NCBI GenBank assembly: GCA_013215565.1
Contig: JABSQV010000110.1
Location: 1-56,607, forward strand
Source: Myxococcales bacterium
GTDB taxonomy: Bacteria > Myxococcota_A > UBA9160 > SZUA-336
Direction of reading: 5' to 3'
Length of the DNA: 56,607 bases
In this document: positions 40,838-48,699 of the stretch, piece after piece
How the letters are laid out: every line of letters starts with the position of its first letter
Position numbering within the stretch: position 1 is the first letter of the stretch
The notes under the pieces: generated by a model
Database searches by the model: none
Told to the model about the DNA's origin: nothing
The model's input: only the letters and a program-made list of their open reading frames with translations
Made by a program: the position numbers and the translations under genes

Positions 40838-41833
40838 CTAGTCGGGGGTCTCGCCGGCGCCGGCCCAGCTTCGCAGGCGCGCGAGAAAGAACTCGACGAT
40901 CCTGTCGGCCTGCACCTCCGCAGCGTACCGGACTTTGCAGCGGTTCGCGGATCCGGCCCGGGTCAGGTGCCCCCGCGCTGGCCCCTCCTCGACCCGCACG
41001 GCGAGTTCGAGGTCCTCGAAGCGGAACAGCTCCGGGTGCGAGGCCGCGATCACGGCCGCTGGGTCGTGCAGCACGGCCGCGTCCTCGCCGAGGGAAGCGC
41101 GCTCGGCCTCCATCAGTGCCCGCAGCAGCCCTTCCAGAAAGCGTGCCCGCCGTCCGCGGCCGAAGGGCTCGGGCCCCAGGTCGAGCTCGCGCACGACCAG
41201 GCGCGAGGTCACCTCGAGCCCGATCACGTGCAGGCTGACGCGCGCGTCGAGTACCACCGCCACCGCCTCCGGATCCGCGTAGCAGTTGAATTCTGCGAGT
41301 TCGGTCACGTTGCCGCGCGAGAGCGTTCCCCCCATCCAGACGAGGTCAACGCCCTCGAGCAGGCGCGGCTGCTTCCGGAGCAGTGCCGCCAGATTGGTGA
41401 GGGGGCCGAGCGCCACGATTCGGTCGATGCTGCAGCCGCGGAGGCACTCCACGAGCAGCTCTGCGGCCGGCGCCGTGCGCGTGTCCTCCGGCTCGGGCAT
41501 GGGCACGCCGCGGCGTCCGTCGCTCCCGTGGAACTCGGTCGCATGCACCGTCCGGAGCGCGAGCGGGCCGGAAGCTCCGCATCCAATCGGGAAGTCCGCG
41601 CCCGCGAGCGACCGGAAGCGGAGCGCATTCTCCGTCACCGTTTCGATCGGCGCGTTGCCGGCGACGGTCGTAACCGCCGCGAGTTCCAGTTCGGGCGAGG
41701 CCAGGGCCAGAGCCAGCGCGAGCAGGTCGTCGAGCCCGGGATCGGTGTCCAGCAGGATCCGCTGCGGCGATCTGGGTGCCCGCGGGCCCGCGACCGGGTC
41801 GTCGGTCCCGGACGCACGAAGCGTGCGGCTCAC
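40838..41833 (-). CDS. Inosine-uridine-preferring nucleoside hydrolase family protein
   Basis: A 331-residue nucleoside hydrolase. The calcium-binding ILLDTDPGLDDLLALALAL (DxDxxxDD) is near residue 22, AVTTVAGNAPIETVTENALRF follows, then IVALGPLTNLAALL, VWMGGTLSRGNVTELAEFNCYADPEAVAVV and VTSRLVVR. These enzymes cleave ribonucleosides to base and ribose in the cytosol. The GTG start overlaps the lipoprotein stop by 4 bases (41830-41833). It is placed between a lipoprotein and the membrane fusion protein, a context that gives no clear clue to its substrate. The histidine of the usual active site is not obvious, so specificity is open. Confidence 0.88.
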   Translation of the reverse strand: MSRTLRASGTDDPVAGPRAPRSPQRILLDTDPGLDDLLALALALASPELELAAVTTVAGNAPIETVTENALRFRSLAGADFPIGCGASGPLALRTVHATEFHGSDGRRGVPMPEPEDTRTAPAAELLVECLRGCSIDRIVALGPLTNLAALLRKQPRLLEGVDLVWMGGTLSRGNVTELAEFNCYADPEAVAVVLDARVSLHVIGLEVTSRLVVRELDLGPEPFGRGRRARFLEGLLRALMEAERASLGEDAAVLHDPAAVIAASHPELFRFEDLELAVRVEEGPARGHLTRAGSANRCKVRYAAEVQADRIVEFFLARLRSWAGAGETPD

Positions 41834-42717
41834 GGAGCCGGTGTCTCGTAGCCCGCCTCTTCGAGCCGGCCCTGCAGGATCAGGCGTCGCCGGCGCTGGA
41901 ACTCGAGTTCCGTCACGAGTCCGCCACGCCTTGCCGCGTCGAGCTGATCGAGGGCATGGATCTGGGCGTCGGTCACCTCGGCCGGCAGCCCGAGTCCGAC
42001 CTCGGCCGGGTTCACTTTCTCCTCTTCGGGAAGCTCCATCAGGATCTGGCGCCGCCGAAGTCCGCGCCCGTAGCGCCCGAGCCGCAGCGCTTTGCGGTAG
42101 ACCGGGCTCCGCCACTCGATCACCAGGGTGCGGGCACCCGTGCGCGCCTGGGCTTTGCCGGGCAGCAACGCGAACCGAGGGCGCCGCGTCGGAAATTCTC
42201 TCGGGATCTTGTAGATCTCGATCTCATCCGTGACCCCGGGCTTTTCCAGGGGCTGCTCGATTGCGTAGAAGCTGATGTGGAGCTGGTCGTCGCGCATGAA
42301 CAGCTGAAACGCGGTGGCGCGGTCGCTGGTGAAGACCCCAAACTTGCGGTCCTGGGAGAGCGCGGCCGCAGCGACCTCGTCACCCGGACCTGCCTCGGCC
42401 AGCGCCTTGCTGATGCCGTCCGCGAGCGGGTAGAGGTGTTCGCCCCGGATCACGGACTGGTCCTTTCCATCGGAGTTCTCGTAGCCGAGCGTGGCCAGGA
42501 TGTGGGCGACACGCACAGCCGCGATCGTGGCCGGATGCTCGTAGTCCTGCGAGATGGCCTCGCCGCCCTGCTCGGTCCGCCGGAGTTCCACTCGGACCTG
42601 GTTGTTCTCGGAGCGGAAGACCTCCTGTCTCACGAACTTGGGCCCGCAGCCCACGCTCGCGACCCCCAGCGCGAGGATTACGAGCGGCCGAAGCGGATGT
42701 ACGCAGGGCCTCACCAC
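41830..42717 (-). CDS. Putative lipoprotein with a C-terminal SHOCT-like motif
   Basis: A 295-residue protein that I do not recognise as a named family. It starts with a hydrophobic stretch PLVILALGVASVGC, a weak lipobox (Ser rather than Leu at -3), so the mature protein probably begins at that Cys and is exported. The middle is mixed alpha/beta with a DHP-like DYEHPATIAAVRVAHILATLGYENSDG. The end, ALDQLDAARRGGLVTELEFQRRRRLILQG, is a SHOCT-type short helical pair often seen in oligomerising proteins. It starts at a GTG five bases after gpsA and overlaps the nucleoside hydrolase start. The open frame beyond 42717 is antisense-like shadow within gpsA. Confidence 0.7.
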   Translation of the reverse strand: MVRPCVHPLRPLVILALGVASVGCGPKFVRQEVFRSENNQVRVELRRTEQGGEAISQDYEHPATIAAVRVAHILATLGYENSDGKDQSVIRGEHLYPLADGISKALAEAGPGDEVAAAALSQDRKFGVFTSDRATAFQLFMRDDQLHISFYAIEQPLEKPGVTDEIEIYKIPREFPTRRPRFALLPGKAQARTGARTLVIEWRSPVYRKALRLGRYGRGLRRRQILMELPEEEKVNPAEVGLGLPAEVTDAQIHALDQLDAARRGGLVTELEFQRRRRLILQGRLEEAGYETPAP

Positions 42718-42722
42718 GGTGC

Positions 42723-43757
42723 TTATTCGACCTCGCTCTTGAGCTGGCGCGAGATGATGTCGGCCGCCGCCTGGCGGAAGTCCCGCCCCTCGTAGAGCAC
42801 CTGGTAGACACCCTGCGTGATCGGCATATCCACGTCGTGGCGGCGCGCGAGTCGGTGGGCCGACTCGGCGGTCCGGATGCCCTCGGCCACCTGGGTCAGG
42901 CCCTGAAGCGCGTCCTTGACCTTCTTCCCGCGTCCGATCTCGAGACCCACGCTGCGGTTGCGAGACAGGTCGCCCGTACAGGTGAGAATCAGGTCGCCGA
43001 TTCCGGAGAGGCCCAGGAAGGTCAGCGGATTGGCGCCGAGTCCGGTGCCGAGTCGCGTGATCTCGCGCAGCCCGCGGGTGATCAGAGAGGCGCGCGCGTT
43101 TTCGCCGAGGGCCATGCCGTCGCAGATGCCGATCGCGATCGCGATCACGTTCTTGAGCGCCCCGCAGAGTTCCACCCCGAGAATGTCGGCGTTGGAGTAG
43201 CAGCGGAACAGCGGCGAAGACAGGATTGCCTGTGCCGCGATCGCATACGTCTCGTCCCTGGCTGCGACCGTGACTGCGGTCGGTCTGCCTTCCGCGATCT
43301 CGCGCGCGAAGCTCGGGCCCGAAAGCGCGACGATCCGCCGGCCCTGCTCGGGCCCCACGATCTCCTCGAGGACTTCGTGCATCAGCTTGCAACTGCCCCG
43401 CTCGATCCCTTTCGACGCGGTGATCAGGAGTGCGCCCGGCTCGATGAACCGCGCCGCCTGGGTCCAGACCTCGCGCACGCCGTGGCTCGGAACCACCGAC
43501 AGCACCAACTCCTTCTGGTGGAGCGCCTGCTCCAGCGAGGCGGTTGCCTGAACCCCCTCCGGGAGGCGAAAGTCCTTCAGGTAGCGCGGATTCCAGCGGT
43601 CGTCGTTGATGGCCTTGGCCACGCCGGGGTCGCGGGCCCAGAGATCGACCGTGTACTGCTTCTCGGCGAGTAGGATTGCGAGGCAGGTTCCGAAGCTTCC
43701 CGCCCCGACGACGGCGCAGCGTGTGGGATTCTCGGTCGCCGGGGTCTGCGAACTCAC
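42723..43757 (-). CDS. gpsA: NAD(P)-dependent glycerol-3-phosphate dehydrogenase
   Basis: A 344-residue GpsA that reduces dihydroxyacetone phosphate to sn-glycerol 3-phosphate for phospholipid synthesis. The dinucleotide motif VVGAGSFGTCLAILLAEK is near residue 16, VPSHGVREVW and ITASKGIERGS follow, then LSGPSFAREIAEGRPTAVTVA, the catalytic Lys in CGALKNVIAIAIGICDGM and LSGIGDLILTCTGDLSRNRSVG. The GTG start has TAGGCT six bases upstream, a leaderless-type signal. It heads a five-gene minus-strand run (lipoprotein, nucleoside hydrolase, fusion protein, PHP) and diverges from nuoA. Confidence 0.96.
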   Translation of the reverse strand: MSSQTPATENPTRCAVVGAGSFGTCLAILLAEKQYTVDLWARDPGVAKAINDDRWNPRYLKDFRLPEGVQATASLEQALHQKELVLSVVPSHGVREVWTQAARFIEPGALLITASKGIERGSCKLMHEVLEEIVGPEQGRRIVALSGPSFAREIAEGRPTAVTVAARDETYAIAAQAILSSPLFRCYSNADILGVELCGALKNVIAIAIGICDGMALGENARASLITRGLREITRLGTGLGANPLTFLGLSGIGDLILTCTGDLSRNRSVGLEIGRGKKVKDALQGLTQVAEGIRTAESAHRLARRHDVDMPITQGVYQVLYEGRDFRQAAADIISRQLKSEVE

Positions 43758-43763
43758 GCCGCA

Positions 43764-43769
43764 AGCCTA
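43764..43769 (-). promoter_or_regulatory. -10-like box TAGGCT, leaderless start of gpsA
   Basis: TAGGCT, then TGCGGC, then the GTG at 43757, on the minus strand. Same hexamer and spacing as before 16362 and 19982. Confidence 0.47.
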
Positions 43770-43786
43770 TCGGAGGCGCGTTCCAG

Positions 43787-43815
43787 TTGACAGTACCAGG
43801 GGCCCAAAGTAGCTT
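43787..43815 (+). promoter_or_regulatory. Putative promoter of the nuo operon
   Basis: TTGACA (43787-43792), 17 bases, then TAGCTT (43810-43815). The -35 is perfect; the -10 is weak. It would give a leader of about 85 bases to the nuoA ATG, which has GGGAGAGGG immediately upstream. The site overlaps the region where the divergent gpsA promoter would have its -35. Confidence 0.4.
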
Positions 43816-43908
43816 CCGGCCGCTCGATTTTCCGCGAAATCGAGGCCTTGTGCCGAGGTCGCCCCGTCGGAGATCGGTGCGTGCGGTGCGGCCGGGGCGG
43901 GGAGAGGG

Positions 43909-44262
43909 ATGTCGGAGTACGCCGGTCTCGGACTCTTCATGGCGCTCGGCGCGGGCACCATCCTGCTGCTTCTGGTGCTGACGAGCGTCCTCGGTCCCAG
44001 GCTCCGCTTTGCCGAGAAAGACGAGCCCTTCGAGTGCGGCGAGAGTCCGCTCGTTTCGCCGTACCGGCGCTTCCCGGTCAAGTTCTACATGGTGGCGATC
44101 TCCTTTATCATCTTCGACCTCGAGGTGGTGTTTCTCTATCCCTGGGCGGTCGTGTTCCGGGACCTCGGCTGGTACGGGTTGCTGGTCGCTGCGCCCTTCC
44201 TGTCCATGCTCTCGATTGCGCTCGCCTACGAGTGGATGAAGGGCGCGCTGGAGTGGGATTGA
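43909..44262 (+). CDS. nuoA: NADH-quinone oxidoreductase subunit A
   Basis: A 117-residue membrane subunit of complex I with three helices. The loop PFECGESPLVSPYRRFPVKFYMVAISFIIFDLEVVFLYPWAVV, with the conserved Cys (C44) and the FDLE motif in helix 2, is diagnostic. NuoA lies at the junction of the Q-binding and membrane arms, next to NuoH and NuoD. It is the first gene of the operon, but it is followed directly by nuoE: the usual nuoB, C and D are missing. The stop shares one base with the nuoE ATG (TGATG), so nothing has been lost between them by recent sequencing gap. Confidence 0.96.
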   Translation: MSEYAGLGLFMALGAGTILLLLVLTSVLGPRLRFAEKDEPFECGESPLVSPYRRFPVKFYMVAISFIIFDLEVVFLYPWAVVFRDLGWYGLLVAAPFLSMLSIALAYEWMKGALEWD

Positions 44263-44723
44263 TGCGGGCGGAAACCCGCGAGCGGATCGAGAAGCTCTTC
44301 GACCGTTACCCCGAGAAGCGGGGCGCATTGCTTCCGGCCTTGTACCTGGCGCAGGCGGAGCGGGGCTTCGTCGACCGCGAGGCGGCGCGCGAGGTGGCCG
44401 AACTCTTCGACCTCGCGCCGGTCGAGGTCATGGAAGTCCTGACCTTCTACAACATGTTCCATACCGAGCCCCAGGGACGCCACCACGTGTACGTCTGCAC
44501 GAGTCTGCCCTGCAGCCTGCGCGGATCGCGAACGCTGCTGCGCGAACTCGGCGAGCACCTCGGCGTCGGCCCGGGCGAGACCACAGCCGACGGCCGCATC
44601 AGCCTGGATCGCGAGGAGTGTCTCGGCTCCTGCGGGACCGCGCCGGTACTGCGCGTCGACGGGCGCTACTGCGAGAATCTCGATCTCGACTCCGCCCGTC
44701 GCATCGTCGACGAACTGGAGTAG
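44262..44723 (+). CDS. nuoE: NADH-quinone oxidoreductase subunit E
   Basis: A 153-residue peripheral subunit with a thioredoxin-like fold that carries the [2Fe-2S] cluster N1a. The ligands are Cys in VCTSLPC (C-x4-C) and ECLGSC (C-x3-C). The N-terminal helix RERIEKLFDRYPEKRGALLPALYLAQ and TFYNMFHTEPQGRHHVYVC are typical. It forms the NADH-oxidising N-module with NuoF and NuoG. Start ATG at 44262 overlaps the nuoA stop by one base; an upstream in-frame region within nuoA is shadow. Confidence 0.96.
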   Translation: MRAETRERIEKLFDRYPEKRGALLPALYLAQAERGFVDREAAREVAELFDLAPVEVMEVLTFYNMFHTEPQGRHHVYVCTSLPCSLRGSRTLLRELGEHLGVGPGETTADGRISLDREECLGSCGTAPVLRVDGRYCENLDLDSARRIVDELE

Positions 44724-44728
44724 CGGCG

Positions 44729-46021
44729 TTGATTGAAGCGCCCGCGACCACCTCGTACCTCTCCGAGCACTACGCGGACGAGGCGTACGCGACGCTCTCG
44801 GGGTACGAGGCGAAGGGCGGGTACCAGGGACTCGAGAAGGCGCTGGGCATGGAACCGGCCGCGATCCGGGAGGCCGTGAAGAGTTCCGGGCTGCGTGGGC
44901 GCGGGGGCGCCGGGTTCGTCGCGGGCGTGAAGTGGGGCTTCATGCCGGAGCAGAGCGACGCCATGAAGCTGATCGTGTGCAACGGCGACGAGTCGGAGCC
45001 CGGGTCGTTCAAGGACCGCCTGATCATGGAGCGCGGGCCACACCAGGTGCTGGAGGGGATCCTGATCGGGGCCTGGGCGATGGGGGCCGAGCGTACCTAC
45101 ATCTACGTGCGCGGCGAGTATGCGCTGTCCGCGGACCGACTCGAGCGCGCGATCCAGGAACTCCGCGACAAGGGCAAGCTGGGCCGCGACTGCTCTGGAA
45201 AGAGCGGCTTCTCTCACGACATCATCGTGCACCGCGGTGCGGGTGCCTACATCTGCGGCGAGGAGACCGGACTGCTCGAGTCGCTGGAGGGCAAGAAGGG
45301 GCAGCCGCGGAGTAAGCCGCCCTTCCCGGCACAGTACGGGGCCTTCGGTCTTCCGACGACGGTGAACAACGTCGAGACCTTTGCCCACGTGCCGTTCATT
45401 CTGGATCGCGGCGTCGACTGGTTTCGCGGCTTCGGCACCGAGAAGAGTCCGGGCACGACGCTGTTCGGGGTGTCGGGCCACGTCGAGCGACCGGGACTGT
45501 TCGAGAAACCGCTCGGAACGCCGCTCGGCGAGTTGATCGAGCTGGCCGGCGGGGTGCGGGGCGGCCGCGCGCTCAAGGGGGTCGGGCCGGGCGGGCTGTC
45601 GATGCCGATCCTGCCCTCCTCCGATCTCGACGTCGGCATGGACGAGGAGTCGCTGTCGGCGCGCGGGAGTCACCTCGGAACCGGCGGCATCATGGTGATG
45701 GACGAGACCACCTGCATGGTTCGGGTCGCGTGTGTCATTTCCTACTTCTTCCGCGAGGAGTCCTGCGGTCAGTGCACCCAGTGCCGCGAGGGGACGGGCT
45801 GGCTCCACAAGCTGAGCCGCCGCATCGAGGGGGGACGAGGTCAGCCGGGCGATCTAGAGGTCCTCGGGCGCCTTCCGAAGATGATGGAGGCGCAGACCAT
45901 CTGCGCCTTTTCCGACGCTGCAGCCTGGCCCATCCAGGGGTTGCTGCGCCACTTTCGCGATGACTTCGAGTCACATCTTCCCGAGAAGTCGTGCCCGTTC
46001 GGCGAAGGCTTCGAGCTCTAG
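44729..46021 (+). CDS. nuoF: NADH-quinone oxidoreductase subunit F, NADH-binding
   Basis: A 430-residue flavoprotein subunit that binds NADH, FMN and the [4Fe-4S] cluster N3. GLRGRGGAGFVAGVKWGFM is the NADH-binding glycine loop, CNGDESEPGSFKDRLIME the FMN site, YICGEETGLLESLEGKKGQPR follows, and ESCGQCTQCREGT plus the later Cys in TICAFSD supply the N3 ligands. I set the start at TTG 44729: GGAG lies 8 bases before it, and it gives a length close to E. coli NuoF (445). It begins 5 bases after nuoE. Confidence 0.96.
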   Translation: MIEAPATTSYLSEHYADEAYATLSGYEAKGGYQGLEKALGMEPAAIREAVKSSGLRGRGGAGFVAGVKWGFMPEQSDAMKLIVCNGDESEPGSFKDRLIMERGPHQVLEGILIGAWAMGAERTYIYVRGEYALSADRLERAIQELRDKGKLGRDCSGKSGFSHDIIVHRGAGAYICGEETGLLESLEGKKGQPRSKPPFPAQYGAFGLPTTVNNVETFAHVPFILDRGVDWFRGFGTEKSPGTTLFGVSGHVERPGLFEKPLGTPLGELIELAGGVRGGRALKGVGPGGLSMPILPSSDLDVGMDEESLSARGSHLGTGGIMVMDETTCMVRVACVISYFFREESCGQCTQCREGTGWLHKLSRRIEGGRGQPGDLEVLGRLPKMMEAQTICAFSDAAAWPIQGLLRHFRDDFESHLPEKSCPFGEGFEL

Positions 46022-46023
46022 AC

Positions 46024-47541
46024 ATGCCCACGATCCAGATCGACGGGAAGGAATACGAGGTCGAGCAGGGACGCACCGTCCTGCAGGCCATCGACGATCT
46101 CGGCCTGCTCATGAACGGCGTCGAGATTCCCCACTACTGCTGGCATCCGAAGCTCTCGATCGACGGGTCCTGCCGGCTCTGCCAGGTCGAGATCGAGGGA
46201 GTGTCGAAGCTCCAGATCGCGTGCAACACACTCGTCAGAGACGGCATGGAGATCCGTACCACGACCGAGGCGGTGCGGGACGCGCGCGAGGGGGTGATGG
46301 AGCTCTTGCTCGTGAACCACCCACTCGACTGTCCGATCTGTGATCAGGCCGGCGAGTGCAAGCTCCAGGATTACGCGTTCGAGTACGGGGCGAAGCACGC
46401 GCGGACCCGCGAGCCCAGGCGCCCCGCCAAGAAGGCCATCGAGCTCGGCCCCACCATCGTCTTCGATCAGGAGCGCTGCATCCTGTGTCGGCGCTGTGTG
46501 CGCTTCTGTCGCGAGGTCCCGAGGACCGGGGAACTCGGGGTCTTCTCACGCGGGGAGGAGTCGCGTCTCGAAGTATTCCCGGGGATGAAGCTCGACAATC
46601 CGTACTCGATGAACGTGGCCGACATCTGTCCCGTCGGTGCACTCACGACCAAGGACTTCCGCTTCAAGGTGCGGGTCTGGTTCCTGGACGATGTCCCCAG
46701 CGTCTGCAATGGCTGCTCGAAGGGCTGCAACGTCTGGGGCTCGCGTTCGAACAACCGCCTCTACCGCTACCTGCCGCGGCGAAACGATGCTGTGAATCAG
46801 ACCTGGATCTGTGACACGGGGCGGCTCTCGTACAAGCAGTTTTCGGAAGGCCGACTCAGCCTGCCGCGCATCCGGGGCCGCGAGACCGGATACACCGAGG
46901 CGCTCGCTGCGGCGGTCCGGATCCTGTCGGAAGCGCGGGAGGCGGGCGCCGCGGTGGTGGGGGTGGCTTCGCCGTTCGCGGCGAACGAAGATCTGTTCGC
47001 GCTGAGGGGCTTGCTTTCGGATCTCGCGGCCCCGGATGCCGTCTACACGGTTCCGCGCGGAGATTCCGACGATCTCCTGATCCAGGCTGAGAAGGCTCCC
47101 AACGCGGCAGGGGCTCGAGAACTCGGCATGCGCGAGTCGGCCGAGGGCCCGGGCAAGGCCGCCGTCGCGATCGTGCTCGGTCACGGCTTCGGCCCGGAGG
47201 CATTCGAAGAGGTCGACGCGCTGATTCTGATCGACACTCACGAATCCCCGCTGCTGCAGGCGGCCGAGGTGGCGGTTCCGAGCCGCTCCTTCGCCGAGAA
47301 GCTGGGGACCTTCACGAACAGCGCCCGTCGCGTGCAGCGCTTCCAGCCGATGCTGGAACCGCGCTTCGAGGCCTGGTCCGAGGGCGAGATCGTGTGGCGG
47401 ATCGGGGCCGGGCTGGGGCTCGATCGCTTCCGGTCCGCATATGATCCCGCCGCGATCTCCAGGCAGATCGCCGAGGAATTCCCGGCCTTCGCCGGCATCT
47501 CGCTCGAGAGCCTCGACGACGCCGGACGCGAGCTCGGCTAG
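46024..47541 (+). CDS. nuoG: NADH-quinone oxidoreductase subunit G, short form with N7 cluster ligands
   Basis: A 505-residue NuoG, much shorter than E. coli (908) or Thermus Nqo3 (783). It keeps the [2Fe-2S] N1b ligands (CWHPKLSIDGSCRLCQ...C), the His/Cys N5 motif HPLDCPICDQAGEC, the N4 motif CILCRRCVRFC...CPVGAL, and a complete fourth set C228-x2-C231-x3-C235-x27-C263 for cluster N7, which mitochondria have lost. After about residue 265 only a reduced molybdopterin-oxidoreductase-like domain remains. It begins two bases after the nuoF stop and ends directly at nuoH. Soluble, peripheral arm. Confidence 0.94.
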   Translation: MPTIQIDGKEYEVEQGRTVLQAIDDLGLLMNGVEIPHYCWHPKLSIDGSCRLCQVEIEGVSKLQIACNTLVRDGMEIRTTTEAVRDAREGVMELLLVNHPLDCPICDQAGECKLQDYAFEYGAKHARTREPRRPAKKAIELGPTIVFDQERCILCRRCVRFCREVPRTGELGVFSRGEESRLEVFPGMKLDNPYSMNVADICPVGALTTKDFRFKVRVWFLDDVPSVCNGCSKGCNVWGSRSNNRLYRYLPRRNDAVNQTWICDTGRLSYKQFSEGRLSLPRIRGRETGYTEALAAAVRILSEAREAGAAVVGVASPFAANEDLFALRGLLSDLAAPDAVYTVPRGDSDDLLIQAEKAPNAAGARELGMRESAEGPGKAAVAIVLGHGFGPEAFEEVDALILIDTHESPLLQAAEVAVPSRSFAEKLGTFTNSARRVQRFQPMLEPRFEAWSEGEIVWRIGAGLGLDRFRSAYDPAAISRQIAEEFPAFAGISLESLDDAGRELG

Positions 47542-48699
47542 ATGGACGTCGCCCTGGTTGCCAAGACGCTGTTCATCTTTGCCGTGATCATGCTCGTCTT
47601 TGCGCCGCTGATGACCTGGGTAGAGCGCAAGCAGAGCGCGCTGATGCAGGATCGGATCGGCGCGAACCGGGCCGACATCTTTGGGATCACGGCGATCGGC
47701 CTGATCCATCCTGTCGCCGACGTGATCAAGATGATCACCAAGGAAGACGTGATCCCGGCGGGCGCACACCGTTTGCTTCACACCCTGTGTCCCTTGATTG
47801 CCGCGGTCCCGGCGGCGATCAGCTTCGCCGTGATCCCCTACGGGGGCAGCTACTCGGCCTGGGGCGCGCACTGGAGCCTCGTGGTGGCCGACCTCGACTA
47901 CGGCCTGCTCTACGTGTTTGCCATCGGAAGCATCGCGGCCTACGGGACCGTGCTGGCGGGCTGGGCCTCGAACAGCAACTGGGGGATGCTCGGCTCGCTG
48001 CGGGCCTCGGCCCAGATGCTGTCCTACGAGGTTGCGATGGGGGTCTCGGTGCTCGGGATCTTCATGGTCTTCGGGTCGCTCCGCATGACCGACATCGGCG
48101 TGGGCCAGCAGGAGACCTTCCGGCTGCTGGGCTTCCTCGAGCACCTGGGCTGGGTCGCCCCTGGCACCCGCTGGGTGGACTGGGTGACGATTCCAGCCTG
48201 GGGCATCGTGCTCCAGCCGCTCGGCTTCTTCATGTTTCTGGCCGCGCTGATGGCCGAGAACAAGCGCCCGCCCTTTGACACGCCCGAGGGCGAGAGCGAA
48301 ATCGTTGCCGGCTACTTCATCGAGTACAGCGGCATGAAGTTCGGCCTCTTTTTCATGGCGGAGTGGATCGAGGTCGTCGTGATCGCGGGGCTGATGACGG
48401 CCCTCTTCCTCGGAGGCTGGTCGCTGCCCTGGATCTCGGATCAGGAACTGATCGGCTGGCTCTCGGTGCCCTTCGGGCCGAACCTGGCCAACCTACTCGC
48501 CATGGTCGTGAACGTGAGCGTTTTCTTCGTCAAGCTCTGCTTCATGATCTGGGTACAGCAGATCCTGCGTTGGAGTCTGCCGCGCTTCCGCTACGACCAG
48601 GTCATGCACCTGGGCTGGAAGATTCTGCTGCCCCTCTCGCTCGTCAATATTTTAGTGACCGCGATCCTGATTCTGCTGGTCGACGAGTTGGCTTCGTGA
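47542..48699 (+). CDS. nuoH: NADH-quinone oxidoreductase subunit H
   Basis: A 385-residue membrane subunit with eight or more helices that helps form the quinone chamber. MTWVERKQSALMQDRIGANRADIFG is the first conserved loop, VIPYGGSY another, and MAENKRPPFDTPEGESEIVAGYFIEYSGMKFGLFFMAEW the long conserved loop with the charged residues that line the Q channel. It is longer than E. coli NuoH (325), with extra length in the middle loop around GQQETFRLLGFLEHLGWVAPGTRW. It starts on the base after the nuoG stop. nuoI, normally next, is absent. Confidence 0.96.
   Translation: MDVALVAKTLFIFAVIMLVFAPLMTWVERKQSALMQDRIGANRADIFGITAIGLIHPVADVIKMITKEDVIPAGAHRLLHTLCPLIAAVPAAISFAVIPYGGSYSAWGAHWSLVVADLDYGLLYVFAIGSIAAYGTVLAGWASNSNWGMLGSLRASAQMLSYEVAMGVSVLGIFMVFGSLRMTDIGVGQQETFRLLGFLEHLGWVAPGTRWVDWVTIPAWGIVLQPLGFFMFLAALMAENKRPPFDTPEGESEIVAGYFIEYSGMKFGLFFMAEWIEVVVIAGLMTALFLGGWSLPWISDQELIGWLSVPFGPNLANLLAMVVNVSVFFVKLCFMIWVQQILRWSLPRFRYDQVMHLGWKILLPLSLVNILVTAILILLVDELAS

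Noticed and set aside
39128-41851. A 907-codon open frame on the plus strand
   Set aside because: It is antisense to the flippase/hydrolase fusion and the nucleoside hydrolase and is rich in Arg, Glu, Gln and Gly without domains.
42718-44328. Upstream extension of the lipoprotein frame
   Set aside because: It runs through gpsA in another frame of the same strand and past the gpsA start; gpsA motifs decide the coding frame.
46546-48144. A 532-codon minus-strand frame opposite nuoG/nuoH
   Set aside because: Antisense to strongly conserved complex I genes and without motifs.
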